57,500 bases of DNA. Origin: Bacillus xiapuensis. Its GTDB lineage: Bacteria > Bacillota > Bacilli > Bacillales > Domibacillaceae. The notes beneath the pieces are model-generated. The model was not told the DNA's origin and searched no databases. It saw only the letters and a list, made by a program, of their open reading frames with translations. A program made the position numbers and the translations under genes. The stretch spans positions 25,233-82,732 of the forward strand of contig NZ_KZ454939.1 in NCBI RefSeq assembly GCF_002797355.1. The letters are read 5' to 3'. Position 1 is the stretch's first letter. Each line of letters starts with the position of its first letter. This document shows positions 8,530-16,692 of the stretch, one piece after another.

Positions 8530-8581
8530 TTGACAAAGGTAATTTTTAATTATATTATCATTATTGATAATGATAATATAA
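8530..8581 (+). promoter_or_regulatory. Promoter with a 32-bp perfect palindrome over the -10
   Basis: TTGACA (8530-8535), 17 bp, TATTAT (8553-8558) is a near-ideal SigA promoter for the HTH gene. A perfect inverted repeat, TTATATTATCATTAT / ATAATGATAATATAA (8550-8564 and 8567-8581, separated by TG), covers the -10 and transcription start. This is the expected position for an autoregulatory operator. It contains TGATAATGATAAT, which resembles Fur-type half-sites, so iron or another metal regulator is an alternative to the adjacent HTH protein. Confidence 0.75.
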
Positions 8582-8592
8582 GGGTGTTAATT

Positions 8593-9126
8593 GTGAAAAA
8601 TTCAAAAGCAGATTTATTACTTCATCCCGTTCGTTTTCGCATTGTCCAAGCGATCATAGGCGGGCACCATATTACTGCACAGCAGATTATGGAGCTGTTG
8701 CCTGATATCCCACAGGCTACGTTGTATCGGCAGTTAAATAAACTACTTGAGGGAGGGGTTATTGAGGTAGTGAAGGAGCGGCAAGTACGCGGAACAAAAG
8801 AAAAGGTATTCGCAATGGCAGAAAATGGAGCTAGCTTATCGGCAAAAGATCTAACGGATTCTAAGAAAGAGGACCATATGCAATATTTCTTGGCTTTTTT
8901 AGCTACTATCCAATCTAGCTTTGATCGCTACCTGCAACAAGAGGAATTAGATTTAGAAGCTGATGGAGTCAGCTATCGGCAGATGCCGCTGTTTTTAAGC
9001 GATGAAGAATTTTCAGTGTTTATTCAAAAAATGGCTTCAGTCGTCTTGGAATTTGCCAAAAATGCTCCCACTGCTGAACGCCGCCGCCGTACTCTATCTA
9101 CGATTATCATTCCTGACCCAAAATGA
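8593..9126 (+). CDS. Winged-HTH transcriptional regulator
   Basis: 177 aa. The N-terminal winged HTH reads LLLHPVRFRIVQAIIGGHHITAQQIMELL with recognition helix PQATLYRQLNKLLEGGVIEV, an ArsR/HTH_20-like fold. A helical C-terminal domain without a recognised ligand motif follows. I chose GTG 8593 because AAGGGTG precedes it at normal spacing; the longer frame upstream would read through the promoter and palindrome. The gene for a membrane protease-like protein starts 28 bases after its stop, so the two probably form an operon that this protein autoregulates. Confidence 0.8.
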   Translation: MKNSKADLLLHPVRFRIVQAIIGGHHITAQQIMELLPDIPQATLYRQLNKLLEGGVIEVVKERQVRGTKEKVFAMAENGASLSAKDLTDSKKEDHMQYFLAFLATIQSSFDRYLQQEELDLEADGVSYRQMPLFLSDEEFSVFIQKMASVVLEFAKNAPTAERRRRTLSTIIIPDPK

Positions 9127-9154
9127 TTGGGCTCTAAAAAGGAGAAATGCTATT

Positions 9155-9862
9155 ATGAATAGTCCTGTTCAGAATGAAAAAGAAGAGTCGCCGGATTTCT
9201 ATCGGAAAGAAGCTCGTCTATTTTACTATTTGATTCCTTTATACCTCGCTGTTCCGCTTTTTATATGGTTTTTCTTTCAAAAACTCGGAGCTGAGTTTAT
9301 TTGGATAGCATTTGGCCTAGGAGCTCTTGGGTGGATCGTTGCGCTTATGCTGCGGGGACCTATAAGTTTATTTGTAAAAAACCTCCCCCAAAAATCTGTC
9401 ATGCTTATAGTCGGCTTCTCTTCAGGTCCGCTTGAAGAAGGTATTCGCGCAGCACTTCTTTTGCTTACCGGCACTTCGTTTTCTTGGGCTCTCTCGATTG
9501 GGCAAGGATGGGCTGCAATTGAGGTGCTGTATACCATCATAAATGGATTAGTATTAATTAAGATTTTTCAGAAAAATGATGAAAAATCCCTTGAAGTAAA
9601 AAGGATATTAGCCTCTCAAGGAACTTCGCGTTTAAGCCCTTTTTGGGGGTTATCAGAACGGCTTTTTGCCAGCTTATTTCATATCGGGGCTACTCTGATA
9701 ATAGCTTATTCACCGCCATTAACCATCCCCATCCTTTTTGTACACAGCGCCCTTAACTTAGGAGCCGTTTGGATATCACGAAGAAGTATGTTTTTTGCAC
9801 AATTGTACGTAGCGATTATAGGTGTAATCGTTCTAGTGGTCGGACTTGTGTTATTCCATTAA
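9155..9862 (+). CDS. Membrane protein resembling YhfC/CPBP intramembrane proteases
   Basis: 235 aa with about seven predicted membrane helices. Conserved polar positions inside or near helices resemble metal-site motifs of the CPBP/YhfC group: GPLEEGIRA (Glu-Glu-x-x-Arg), GWAAIE, a His in RLFASLFHIGATL, and HSALNL. These families include intramembrane proteases and putative immunity or maturation factors. ATG 9155 is chosen for the AAAGGAG upstream; an in-frame start near 9002 would overlap the regulator by over 100 bases. The partner regulator and the palindromic promoter suggest an inducible two-gene unit. Family assignment is by motif only. Confidence 0.65.
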   Translation: MNSPVQNEKEESPDFYRKEARLFYYLIPLYLAVPLFIWFFFQKLGAEFIWIAFGLGALGWIVALMLRGPISLFVKNLPQKSVMLIVGFSSGPLEEGIRAALLLLTGTSFSWALSIGQGWAAIEVLYTIINGLVLIKIFQKNDEKSLEVKRILASQGTSRLSPFWGLSERLFASLFHIGATLIIAYSPPLTIPILFVHSALNLGAVWISRRSMFFAQLYVAIIGVIVLVVGLVLFH

Positions 9863-9922
9863 AAATGGTTTTATATCAAGATTCCAAACACAAAAAAGTT
9901 ACGTCCTCGTCAGAATTGTCCT

Positions 9923-9964
9923 GTATCCAGCGGCAAGAGAAAGCCGGCTCTTGCCGCTGGATAC
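9923..9964 (+). repeat. 17-bp perfect inverted repeat in intergenic DNA
   Basis: GTATCCAGCGGCAAGAG (9923-9939) and its exact complement (9948-9964) flank the 8-base loop AAAGCCGG. There is no T-tract, so this is not a typical terminator. It is GC-richer than its surroundings. The remaining sequence to 10120 shows no convincing gene. Confidence 0.7.
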
Positions 9965-10126
9965 AAGCAGGGAAGCTCATGGATGTCGTCCTGAAAAATG
10001 TAAGGGGCAGGGAGCTCGCCAACCAATGAAGATGGATATTCAATTCTTGCTATGTGGAATTGGGAACGTAAAAATTATTTTATAAAAGGGGAATAGAAGG
10101 GTAGCGATTGCCACCCCTTGGAGTAA

Positions 10127-10158
10127 AAAAAGAGAGATGGGTATCCATCTCTCTTTTT
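10127..10158 (-). terminator. Bidirectional terminator
   Basis: AAAAAGAGAGATGG (10127-10140) and CCATCTCTCTTTTT (10145-10158) form a perfect 14-bp stem with A- and T-tracts on either side. It would end the minus-strand small membrane gene that follows and any rightward transcripts. Confidence 0.85.
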
Positions 10159-10168
10159 AAGATAGTAA

Positions 10169-10336
10169 TTAATCGTTTACTTTTCTAGTAATCACAAAAA
10201 TGACTAATACAACAAAAAACAAAACAACTCCAACAATTCCCGTTACAACTTCATTCTTTGCAGTAAAATTAACCAATGTTAATAAAAAAAGGAAAACACA
10301 ACCGATGACAGGTAGAGCACTTTTTAATTTTCTCAT
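10169..10336 (-). CDS. Small membrane protein, 55 aa
   Basis: Minus-strand frame starting MRKLKSALPVIGCVFLF with two predicted helices (about 8-24 and 31-50) and a charged tail, RKVND. The ATG at 10336 has AAAAAGGGG upstream. A longer in-frame start at 10360 lies before that site and is unlikely. A good terminator stands directly downstream, which supports a real gene. I do not recognise the family; small two-helix proteins of this kind are common and uncharacterised in bacilli. Confidence 0.6.
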   Translation of the reverse strand: MRKLKSALPVIGCVFLFLLTLVNFTAKNEVVTGIVGVVLFFVVLVIFVITRKVND

Positions 10337-10423
10337 TTTAAAAAAACCCCTTTTTTGCATTTAAAACCCATAAATTACTATTAAACTGTAATTATATTTA
10401 AAATATCAAAAGGAGTTGGAGAA

Positions 10424-10585
10424 ATGAAGGGAATGAAGCATTTTATTTTCTTACTTTCTGCAGTTTTTCTTTTTAGTTCCATTACGGTTCCTACAGTTTC
10501 AGCAAAAGAACAAGCACAAAAAATTCCAGGCAGTCCTCTTCGCTTCGATGTTTATACACTTATGAATCTGTGTATAAAACGTTAA
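10424..10585 (+). pseudogene. Short secreted-protein gene, probably frameshifted near its end
   Basis: AAAGGAG precedes ATG 10424. The first 27 residues are a clear signal peptide (MKGMKHFIFLLSAVFLFSSI, cleavage after TVSA). The frame stops at 10585 after 53 aa. From about 10555 the +1 frame gives a more natural continuation (YESVYKTLKNLNKKEMRSYE, stop about 10622) that would overlap the start of the next gene. A one- or two-base indel near ACACTTATG is therefore likely. The product would be a small exported peptide or lipoprotein-like factor of unknown role. Confidence 0.55.
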
Positions 10586-10615
10586 AAAATTTGAACAAGA
10601 AGGAGATGAGATCAT

Positions 10616-11268
10616 ATGAATGAAGATTTATTTTTTTCAAATCATCTAATCAAATTTTTTTATAGCAGATCTTGAATGCAATTTGCAAAATTTTCCTAAA
10701 GAAGTGCAGAATCAACTTATTTCTGAAATAAAAAATGACCTATACGAACATGCATTGAGAATATTACAAACAGATCAAGTAAAAGAAAATGATATTCCTC
10801 AGACGGTTTTGAATGATTATGTAGCTAGCTTTAGAACCTGTAAACGAGTATAAAACAGAATTAGCTGAAAATCATAAACCCAATCATACGTTGATTAAAT
10901 ATTATACTGTTTTTTCTATAGCTACCTTAGGGGCGCTATCGATACCTATTTTGTTGGGGAGCATCAATATTTCTTCTTCATTACCACTAATTTTATTCTT
11001 TATAGGAAGTAATATATGGCTTTTAACCAACAAAAAGATCCTATGGAATGAACAACTACTTAATTACTTTAAAGAAATGATTAATTTTTGCAGGACTATA
11101 CTAGTAGCAATATCTTTTGGTTTTTTTTCAATACGTATGATAATAAGCAAAACAATTGAAAGCTTTTCTTTGTATTATTTATTGGTCTATATCGTTATTT
11201 GTGTGCTATACATACTATTTTTGAAAACGCTCTATAAAACCAAAAAACAAGCTTTTTGGAGAGTATAA
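10616..11268 (+). pseudogene. Frameshifted HAAS-like membrane protein gene
   Basis: Reading with two frame changes gives one sensible protein. It begins MNEDLFFSNHLIKFF, continues after an indel in the T7 run at about 10645 (IADLECNLQNFPKEVQNQL, then SEIKNDLYEHALRIL), shifts again near 10830, and ends with about four membrane helices to the stop at 11268. The N-terminal helical part resembles the HAAS-type domain found before membrane regions in Firmicutes. AAGGAG lies upstream of ATG 10616. The two shifts plus the one in the preceding gene suggest decay of the unit or poor local sequence quality. Confidence 0.65.
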
Positions 11269-11309
11269 AATATTTTGTGTAAATGAAAAATTTCTTCAAA
11301 ATAGAAGTG

Positions 11310-11427
11310 CCAACTTAAAAATGTACATTCTTGATTCACTTCTTCGCCTCCCTTTATTTTTTATCATCATGCGGGAAACTGTTCGTTCACTTATTTTAAC
11401 ACCCTGTTTAGTCAGGGTTTTGTCAAT
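11310..11427 (-). pseudogene. IS3-family transposase (OrfB) fragment
   Basis: The minus strand encodes IDKTLTKQGVKISERTVSRMM followed by KNKG and basic residues. This matches the HTH_21 region of IS3-family OrfB, pattern L-x-x-x-G-(I/V)-x-(I/V)-S-x-x-T-V-x-R-x-M. Neither flank continues as a transposase in any frame, so this is a short relic. The rest of 11269-11951 holds only broken hydrophobic frames on the plus strand and a short minus frame of unknown nature. Confidence 0.5.
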
Positions 11428-11951
11428 TTCTCATGCTGTTTCTGCCGTTTCCTTTTCGGACGCTTTCACCATTTGGAGTAACCGCTTTCTGAATCTCCTT
11501 TGGGATTTTGCACATCTTCTCCACTCATTATGGGGGCTATGTTCTTGGTTTTTATTTTAATGCCTCTTCGAATGGCCGACCTCTTACCATACAGACATGC
11601 GCCATTGCAGTTGATCTATTTATGATAACAATCTGTGTCTGCTTTTTAGTCTGGCATCAAGCGTTTCTTCCTGTCTGGATCTGCAAGGAAATGGCCCTCC
11701 TTATTTTCCTAGTGTTCCTCCTCCTGTTGTATCTGATCCCTCAGTGTACCTATACAAAACCAGATGAATGTCTGCCATTGGCACAATGAAATTTGCTGAA
11801 GAAGTCCAATTATATCCGTTCGCTTTATTCATAATAGCTTTTAATAAATACATTTCATCTTTTATATTTTGTTTAATAAAGTTCAAAAAGTGTTTTGTTA
11901 TATTAAAAAATATGTTAAACTAATGTTGAGAAAAGGAAGGGGTGTTTATGT

Positions 11952-12251
11952 TTGAATATCGAAAAGGTGCCAAATTGGATTCTGGCTTTGGAAGCTGAAG
12001 ATATGGAATTCATCAAAAGCTTTGTTTTAAAATCAGGTTCTTTGAAAGAAATGGCAAAGGTTTATGAAGTTTCATACCCAACAGTAAGGCTCAAGTTAGA
12101 TAGATTAATTGAAAAAATAAAACTTAATGACGCTGCAGATAACGAGGACTTCATTAAGTTTATTAAAAACCTTTCAATTGATGATCGAATAAGCGTAGAA
12201 GATGCAAAACTAATTATTGAAAAGTATAAACAACAAAGGAGTGAAAAGTAA
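11952..12251 (+). CDS. DUF2089-family protein
   Basis: 99 aa: VPNWILALEAEDMEFIKSFV followed by KSGSLKEMAKVYEVSYPTVRLKLDRLIEKI, the hallmark of DUF2089. An HTH-like segment (SLKEMAKVYEVSYPTVRLKLD) suggests DNA binding. The start is TTG 11952 after GGGGTG; the ATG at 11948 is out of frame. It overlaps the next gene by one base (TAATG). DUF2089 proteins are usually encoded beside small membrane proteins and are treated as likely regulators. Confidence 0.82.
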   Translation: MNIEKVPNWILALEAEDMEFIKSFVLKSGSLKEMAKVYEVSYPTVRLKLDRLIEKIKLNDAADNEDFIKFIKNLSIDDRISVEDAKLIIEKYKQQRSEK

Positions 12252-12538
12252 TGGACTATGGTTTTTATGGGGTTTTTATTGCTGCTGGCGTTTTAGCGGT
12301 CCAATTTTTCTTTTCAACTAGGAACAATGTATATTGGGGAGTGATTATGCCAATAGCTTATGTTTTGTTTTTAACATGGATGTTGGCAACAACTCGCATT
12401 GATAGCACTCTGGGCTATGTCCTTAGTCTATTATTAGGATTGATTTTTCTCATTGCAGAATGGGTTAGCGGACGAAAATATCTTCAGGAAAAAAGAAAAA
12501 AAGAGTTAGATAAAATAAAAATCCGTAATATGAAATAG
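12251..12538 (+). CDS. Small membrane protein paired with DUF2089
   Basis: 95 aa with three predicted helices (about 5-20, 28-46 and 54-71) and a very basic C-terminal tail (RKYLQEKRKKELDKIKIR). Its ATG overlaps the DUF2089 stop, so the two are co-translated. Function unknown; the arrangement suggests the membrane protein may sequester or signal to the DUF2089 regulator. Confidence 0.75.
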   Translation: MDYGFYGVFIAAGVLAVQFFFSTRNNVYWGVIMPIAYVLFLTWMLATTRIDSTLGYVLSLLLGLIFLIAEWVSGRKYLQEKRKKELDKIKIRNMK

Positions 12539-12923
12539 AGATAAAGATGATTCAATTGAATTTGGAACGAGCTTGTTTTTGATCAATCTTTTTTCAAAGC
12601 ATGCTTGTTCTATTTTTTTTACAGCCAGTTCTATTAAGAGTCTAAGGCTCACTATGAGAGTGTCCAACTTTTTCAGATCGAGCGACACTTTGTCCATCAA
12701 TCAAGCCTTGTTCACAATTCCGTGCCCTCATACGATGCTTCTTCAAGTCTTATTCTAGTACCGTAAGCACAAGATGCTATAAGCTCGGAGTTCCCCATTG
12801 GACCAGTCCGGTTCAGAACTGGAAGCAATGTGTATAATGAGTCACTAAAAGGGAGGGTAAGAAGCGAAGTTCATTATGTGTTCAAAATTATGTTCGTTTT
12901 TATCTCTGGCAGTGAACTATTTA
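12539..12923. other. Intergenic region with a possible IS3-type end
   Basis: No gene recognised. At 12661-12687 the minus strand reads TGTCGCTCGATCTGAAAAAG then TTGGACA, the layout of IS3-family terminal repeats (TGT...GTTGGACA) and comparable to the clearer end at 25973. An imperfect hairpin with a T8 run at about 12566-12620 may terminate the DUF2089 operon. Confidence 0.35.
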
Positions 12924-12952
12924 TTGAAAACTCTTTCAATTCTAAGTAAAAT
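12924..12952 (+). promoter_or_regulatory. SigA-type promoter of the aldehyde dehydrogenase gene
   Basis: TTGAAA (12924-12929), 17-bp spacer, TAAAAT (12947-12952), about 40 bases before the start codon, which is preceded by GGCGGGGGAG. Confidence 0.6.
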
Positions 12953-12994
12953 AAACGTTACAACTATATTATACATAAGGCGGGGGAGTACATC

Positions 12995-14488
12995 ATGACC
13001 AGTAAAGTTAACACTGAAAAGTTTATTGACACATCATACAAGCTATATATCGGTGGTCAATGGGTAGAAGGCACGGAAGGCAGAAAAATAGCTAGCTATA
13101 ATCCTAGTACCGGTGAAAAGCTTGCTGAAGTGATTGATGCAACGCATGCTGATGTCGATGCAGCAGTTGAGGCCGCGACAAAAGCATTTCAATCTTGGAG
13201 AACCGTTAGCGTCGAGGAAAAAAGTAGATTGCTTCTTAAAATTGCCGATTTGATCGATGAAAATGCAGATCATTTAGCCATGGTTGAAACATTGGATAAT
13301 GGTAAGCCGCTAAGAGAATCACGCGGTGCGGATGTTCCGTTAAGTGCAGACCATTTTCGCTATTTCGCGGGTGTTATTCGATCTGAAGAAGGAACGGCTA
13401 AGGAATTAGATGATTATAATTTAACCTTAACGCTAAAAGAACCCATCGGTGTTGTAGGTCAAATTATTCCATGGAACTTCCCGTTATTAATGGCTGCTTG
13501 GAAAATCGCTCCTGCCATTGCAGCAGGGAATACCGTTGTGATTCATCCGTCTTCAACGACCTCACTTAGCCTGTTGGAGCTAGCGAAATTGCTTGACCAA
13601 GTATTGCCTCCAGGCGTTGTCAACGTCGTTACTGGCAGAGGATCGGATTCAGGGGATTATATGCTCCACCATGAAGGTATCCGCAAATTAGCCTTTACAG
13701 GATCAACAGGAGTTGGTTATACAGTAGCCAAAGCAGCGGCTGACCGTTTAGTGCCAGCTACATTAGAGCTAGGCGGAAAATCTGCAAACATCTTCTTTGA
13801 TGATGCACCGTGGGAAAGAGCCATTGAAGGGGCACAACTAGGTATCTTATTTAACCAAGGACAAGTATGCAGCGCAGGATCCCGCATTTTTGTCCAAGAA
13901 GGCATCTATGATCAATTTGTTAGCGAATTAAAAGAAGCTTTCGAAAATATTAAGGTCGGCCTTCCTTGGGAAGAAGGCGTGCAAATGGGAGCACAAATCA
14001 ATAAGAAACAGCTCGATAAAATCTTACAATATGTTGAGATTGGTCAAAAAGAAGGCGCGAAATTAATAACAGGCGGTTATCAAATCAAAGAAAATGGCTT
14101 GGAAAACGGCGTCTTTATGGCGCCGACTATTCTTGCGGATGCTTCCAATAATATGCGTATCGCACAAGAAGAGATCTTTGGACCGGTCGCCACTATTATT
14201 AAATTTAAAACAGAAGAAGAAGTCATTCGTTTAGCCAATGAATCTGAATATGGCCTTGGCGGCGGGGTATGGACAAGAGACTTGAATACGGCTCTTCGCG
14301 TATCCCGTAAAATAGAGACAGGCCGCATGTGGGTGAACCAATATACCAACTTCTCAGCTGGTGCGCCATTTGGCGGCTACAAAAAATCGGGAATTGGTCG
14401 TGAAACCTATAAGAGTGTGCTTGACGCCTACACTCAAACCAAAAATATTTTCATCAATATGAAAGAAGAGAAAGAAGGACTCTATTAA
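12995..14488 (+). CDS. NAD(P)-dependent aldehyde dehydrogenase
   Basis: 497 aa, full length for the ALDH superfamily. It oxidises an aldehyde to the acid with NAD(P)+. The cofactor segment is VGQIIPWNFPLLMAAWKIAP and the Rossmann glycine motif is FTGSTGVG. The general base is Glu258 in LELGGKSAN and the catalytic nucleophile is Cys292 in FNQGQVCSAGSR; EEIFGPV and PFGGYKKSG are also present. It resembles DhaS/AldA-type enzymes of bacilli with broad substrate use. It is a single-gene transcript with its own promoter and a strong terminator, so the physiological substrate cannot be read from context. Confidence 0.95.
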   Translation: MTSKVNTEKFIDTSYKLYIGGQWVEGTEGRKIASYNPSTGEKLAEVIDATHADVDAAVEAATKAFQSWRTVSVEEKSRLLLKIADLIDENADHLAMVETLDNGKPLRESRGADVPLSADHFRYFAGVIRSEEGTAKELDDYNLTLTLKEPIGVVGQIIPWNFPLLMAAWKIAPAIAAGNTVVIHPSSTTSLSLLELAKLLDQVLPPGVVNVVTGRGSDSGDYMLHHEGIRKLAFTGSTGVGYTVAKAAADRLVPATLELGGKSANIFFDDAPWERAIEGAQLGILFNQGQVCSAGSRIFVQEGIYDQFVSELKEAFENIKVGLPWEEGVQMGAQINKKQLDKILQYVEIGQKEGAKLITGGYQIKENGLENGVFMAPTILADASNNMRIAQEEIFGPVATIIKFKTEEEVIRLANESEYGLGGGVWTRDLNTALRVSRKIETGRMWVNQYTNFSAGAPFGGYKKSGIGRETYKSVLDAYTQTKNIFINMKEEKEGLY

Positions 14489-14501
14489 TCTCATGAAAAG
14501 T

Positions 14502-14544
14502 GGTGCCGCATAAGCCTCTTTGCTTATGCGGCACCGCTTTTTTA
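14502..14544 (+). terminator. Terminator of the aldehyde dehydrogenase gene
   Basis: GGTGCCGCATAAGC (14502-14515) pairs perfectly with GCTTATGCGGCACC (14522-14535), followed by a T-rich tract. Confidence 0.93.
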
Positions 14545-14735
14545 TTCCGCATGCAAGATGCCGCAAGACTCCCGCACTTTAAGAATGGGAAAGAGAACCG
14601 AAATATCCGATTTGATCAGGCCTGCACGATGCAGGTTCAAAGACGCTGCGATGGCAGCCTTCGTTTTTCTTTTCAGCAGCGCGGGATGAAAGAGAACCTC
14701 GCTGTTTGAAGAATCATTTTATGATGGAAATGGTT
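14545..14735 (+). repeat. Dispersed intergenic repeat, copy A
   Basis: Contains blocks shared with other intergenic copies: CCGCATGCAAGATGCCG (also at 48420), TTTAAGAATGG, CCTGCACGATGCAG (also at 17990, diverged at 22590), and CAGCG..GGATGAAAGAGAA (also near 22640 and 48490). Order and spacing are kept between copies but sequence is degenerate. It has no coding capacity I can support. Confidence 0.55.
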
Positions 14736-14781
14736 TGCTTACGCATACCTGCACGTTCTTTTTTGAAAAGTTATGTACCGA

Positions 14782-16692
14782 TCATCTGCTAAGGACTTCA
14801 CTTGTTTCTGTTAGTCGTCTTTTCTCTAAGATTTTATCAAAATAAGCTGTGTACTCGGAATCTCCGCTATAAGAAATCATCAAATACTCGGTTGCGCGAG
14901 TCATCCCTATATACATAAGAGCTGCTTCTCTATCTTTATCTTCTTCTAAAGCAAACGGTGTATTATCTGCATTGACAATAAAAACCGCTTGGAAGTCCAG
15001 CCCTTTGCTGCTGTCAAAAGTAAATATTTTCACAGAACCGTCGTCTTTCCTGTAGATACGCTTGGCTTCCTGGCTTTCTGTAACCCATGTATAAGGGATT
15101 TGATGGTGTTCCAAAGACTTTTTCAAAGTATTCACAATATCTAGTTTATTAGTTCGTTTCACACGGTATAGAATAAGCATTTCTTCATAAGGGACCTTCT
15201 TTTCCTTATGGAGCTTGTTCATTGTCTTAGCTACTATATTTGCTTCTTCATGCCAACTATTAGCGCGAAGAAGGACGGGTTCAGGTCCCTTTCTTCGAGT
15301 GCTTTGCGGGGGAATGATTTCTTGTCCTTCCACTGTTCCGGTGACAACCTTTTGTGAAGCTGCATGAGTTTGGTAAAAATCCCAGGCGAACTGGATAATC
15401 TGCGATGTGTTACGGTAGTTGATTTGCAAAATTTTGGACCGTCCTCTGAAATCCAGCCCAGTATTTTGCAAGTAATTTCGTCCTCGCTGATAGATCGTTT
15501 GGGCACGGTCTTCCACTAACAGCATAGAGTAGGTGTCTTGATTCAGCAAGAGGCTCACTAACCTTAACCAATTTGATTTAAAATCCTGCCCTTCATCAAT
15601 TAAAACCGCATCATATTGCGGAAGAATGGCCTCGTGATTCTCTAATTTCTTGATTATCGCAGGAATTTGAGATTCTGAAATCCCCAGATCTTTTTTCAGC
15701 CACTCATGAAAGTTTCTGACAGTAATGCCCTGCATCCGATCGCTGTTTTCTAAGATTGCAGCGGCTTCAAATAAATCCGCTGGTTCTTCCATTTTCGCAC
15801 GCACCATCGATTCAATCGAGCGTGATAGAGAAATATTATAACAAAGAATGAGTATGTTCCAATCGGGATGCTGCTGCTTAATTAATCGAGCCCGACTTGC
15901 TAGAATCAATGTTTTTCCGCTGCCGGCTACTCCTCGGATCAAGCGGTTTTTATCGCCTAGCTGCTTCGCTAGCTTTTCCTGATGCAAATCCATTGTTTCT
16001 AAACTATGTAGAGAGAGCAACAGCTGGTCGCGATAGGGAGCGGCTTGTTTAAATTCGCGGCTAATTCGCACTTCCGGAAAAAGATAGTAGCGAATAGCAT
16101 TTATTTCCTCGTTAGATAAAGGCTCCTTTAAACGAAAAGGAATGGTAAACATATTCATAAGTTTTTCGATTAAGTGTTCCTCTGAGAAATGATCATGATC
16201 AGGATCAATCTCCTCACGTGTTAACAAAAAGGTGGGATCAATCACTTCATAGAGGTCCGTTTTCACACATTGCTTCTGATTCAAGCGTGTAAAAACTGTT
16301 CCAAAACCGCACGGGAATTTCAGCTTCCCTTGATATTTCCCCTCTTGATGGGTGAGGTTGATGTCCTTTCTAAGCAAACCCTGAATCAGAAACATATAAT
16401 CTCTCGCTTGTTTTAAAGGGGACTTTACGGTTACGAGTCCGTCACTTTTACTGTTGATGATCCATTCATCTTGAGTAAGGCGGTGAAGAGTGTTAAGGGT
16501 ATAATCCTTAACCTCTAAAACGAGCAAGCCTAAATCCGGTCCAATAACTAAAAAATCCGGCCTCCTCCCGTTAATTTCGGGCTCATAATAAACGATATAA
16601 TCATCATCCAAGTATTCTTTTAACGTGTGAAAAAGGATACGCTCTCCTGCAGTGGCTGAACTTCGAATGGATTCTGGCACTGTAATGGCCAC
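14782..16692 (-). CDS. NERD-domain superfamily I DNA helicase
   Basis: 636 aa. The N-terminal NERD nuclease-related domain (about 10-130) has a PD-(D/E)xK-like set: Asp46 (RRPDFLVI), Glu60 and Lys62 (LVLEVKDY). A UvrD/Rep-type helicase follows: Walker A GVAGSGKT (254-261), Walker B DEGQD (366-370), motif IV-like INYRNTSQI, and motif VI ALMYIGMTRATEYLMI near 600. Such fusions are thought to process DNA ends; some members occur in defence or repair settings. GTG 16692 is chosen for GGGGGAGAG upstream. The gene stands alone between two intergenic stretches. Nuclease activity is inferred from the residues. Confidence 0.88.
   Translation of the reverse strand: MAITVPESIRSSATAGERILFHTLKEYLDDDYIVYYEPEINGRRPDFLVIGPDLGLLVLEVKDYTLNTLHRLTQDEWIINSKSDGLVTVKSPLKQARDYMFLIQGLLRKDINLTHQEGKYQGKLKFPCGFGTVFTRLNQKQCVKTDLYEVIDPTFLLTREEIDPDHDHFSEEHLIEKLMNMFTIPFRLKEPLSNEEINAIRYYLFPEVRISREFKQAAPYRDQLLLSLHSLETMDLHQEKLAKQLGDKNRLIRGVAGSGKTLILASRARLIKQQHPDWNILILCYNISLSRSIESMVRAKMEEPADLFEAAAILENSDRMQGITVRNFHEWLKKDLGISESQIPAIIKKLENHEAILPQYDAVLIDEGQDFKSNWLRLVSLLLNQDTYSMLLVEDRAQTIYQRGRNYLQNTGLDFRGRSKILQINYRNTSQIIQFAWDFYQTHAASQKVVTGTVEGQEIIPPQSTRRKGPEPVLLRANSWHEEANIVAKTMNKLHKEKKVPYEEMLILYRVKRTNKLDIVNTLKKSLEHHQIPYTWVTESQEAKRIYRKDDGSVKIFTFDSSKGLDFQAVFIVNADNTPFALEEDKDREAALMYIGMTRATEYLMISYSGDSEYTAYFDKILEKRRLTETSEVLSR

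Noticed and set aside
8530..8592. TTG 8530 as the start of the HTH gene, adding 21 residues
   Set aside because: It coincides with the -35 box and would translate through the promoter and palindrome; GTG 8593 has a proper ribosome site.
11485..11789. Plus-strand hydrophobic frames (for example MGAMFLVFILMPLRMADLLP and later LIFLVFLLLLYLIP) as a membrane protein
   Set aside because: Two short frames with stops between them, no ribosome site, no family match, and IS3 debris on the other strand nearby; probably chance or a very decayed remnant.
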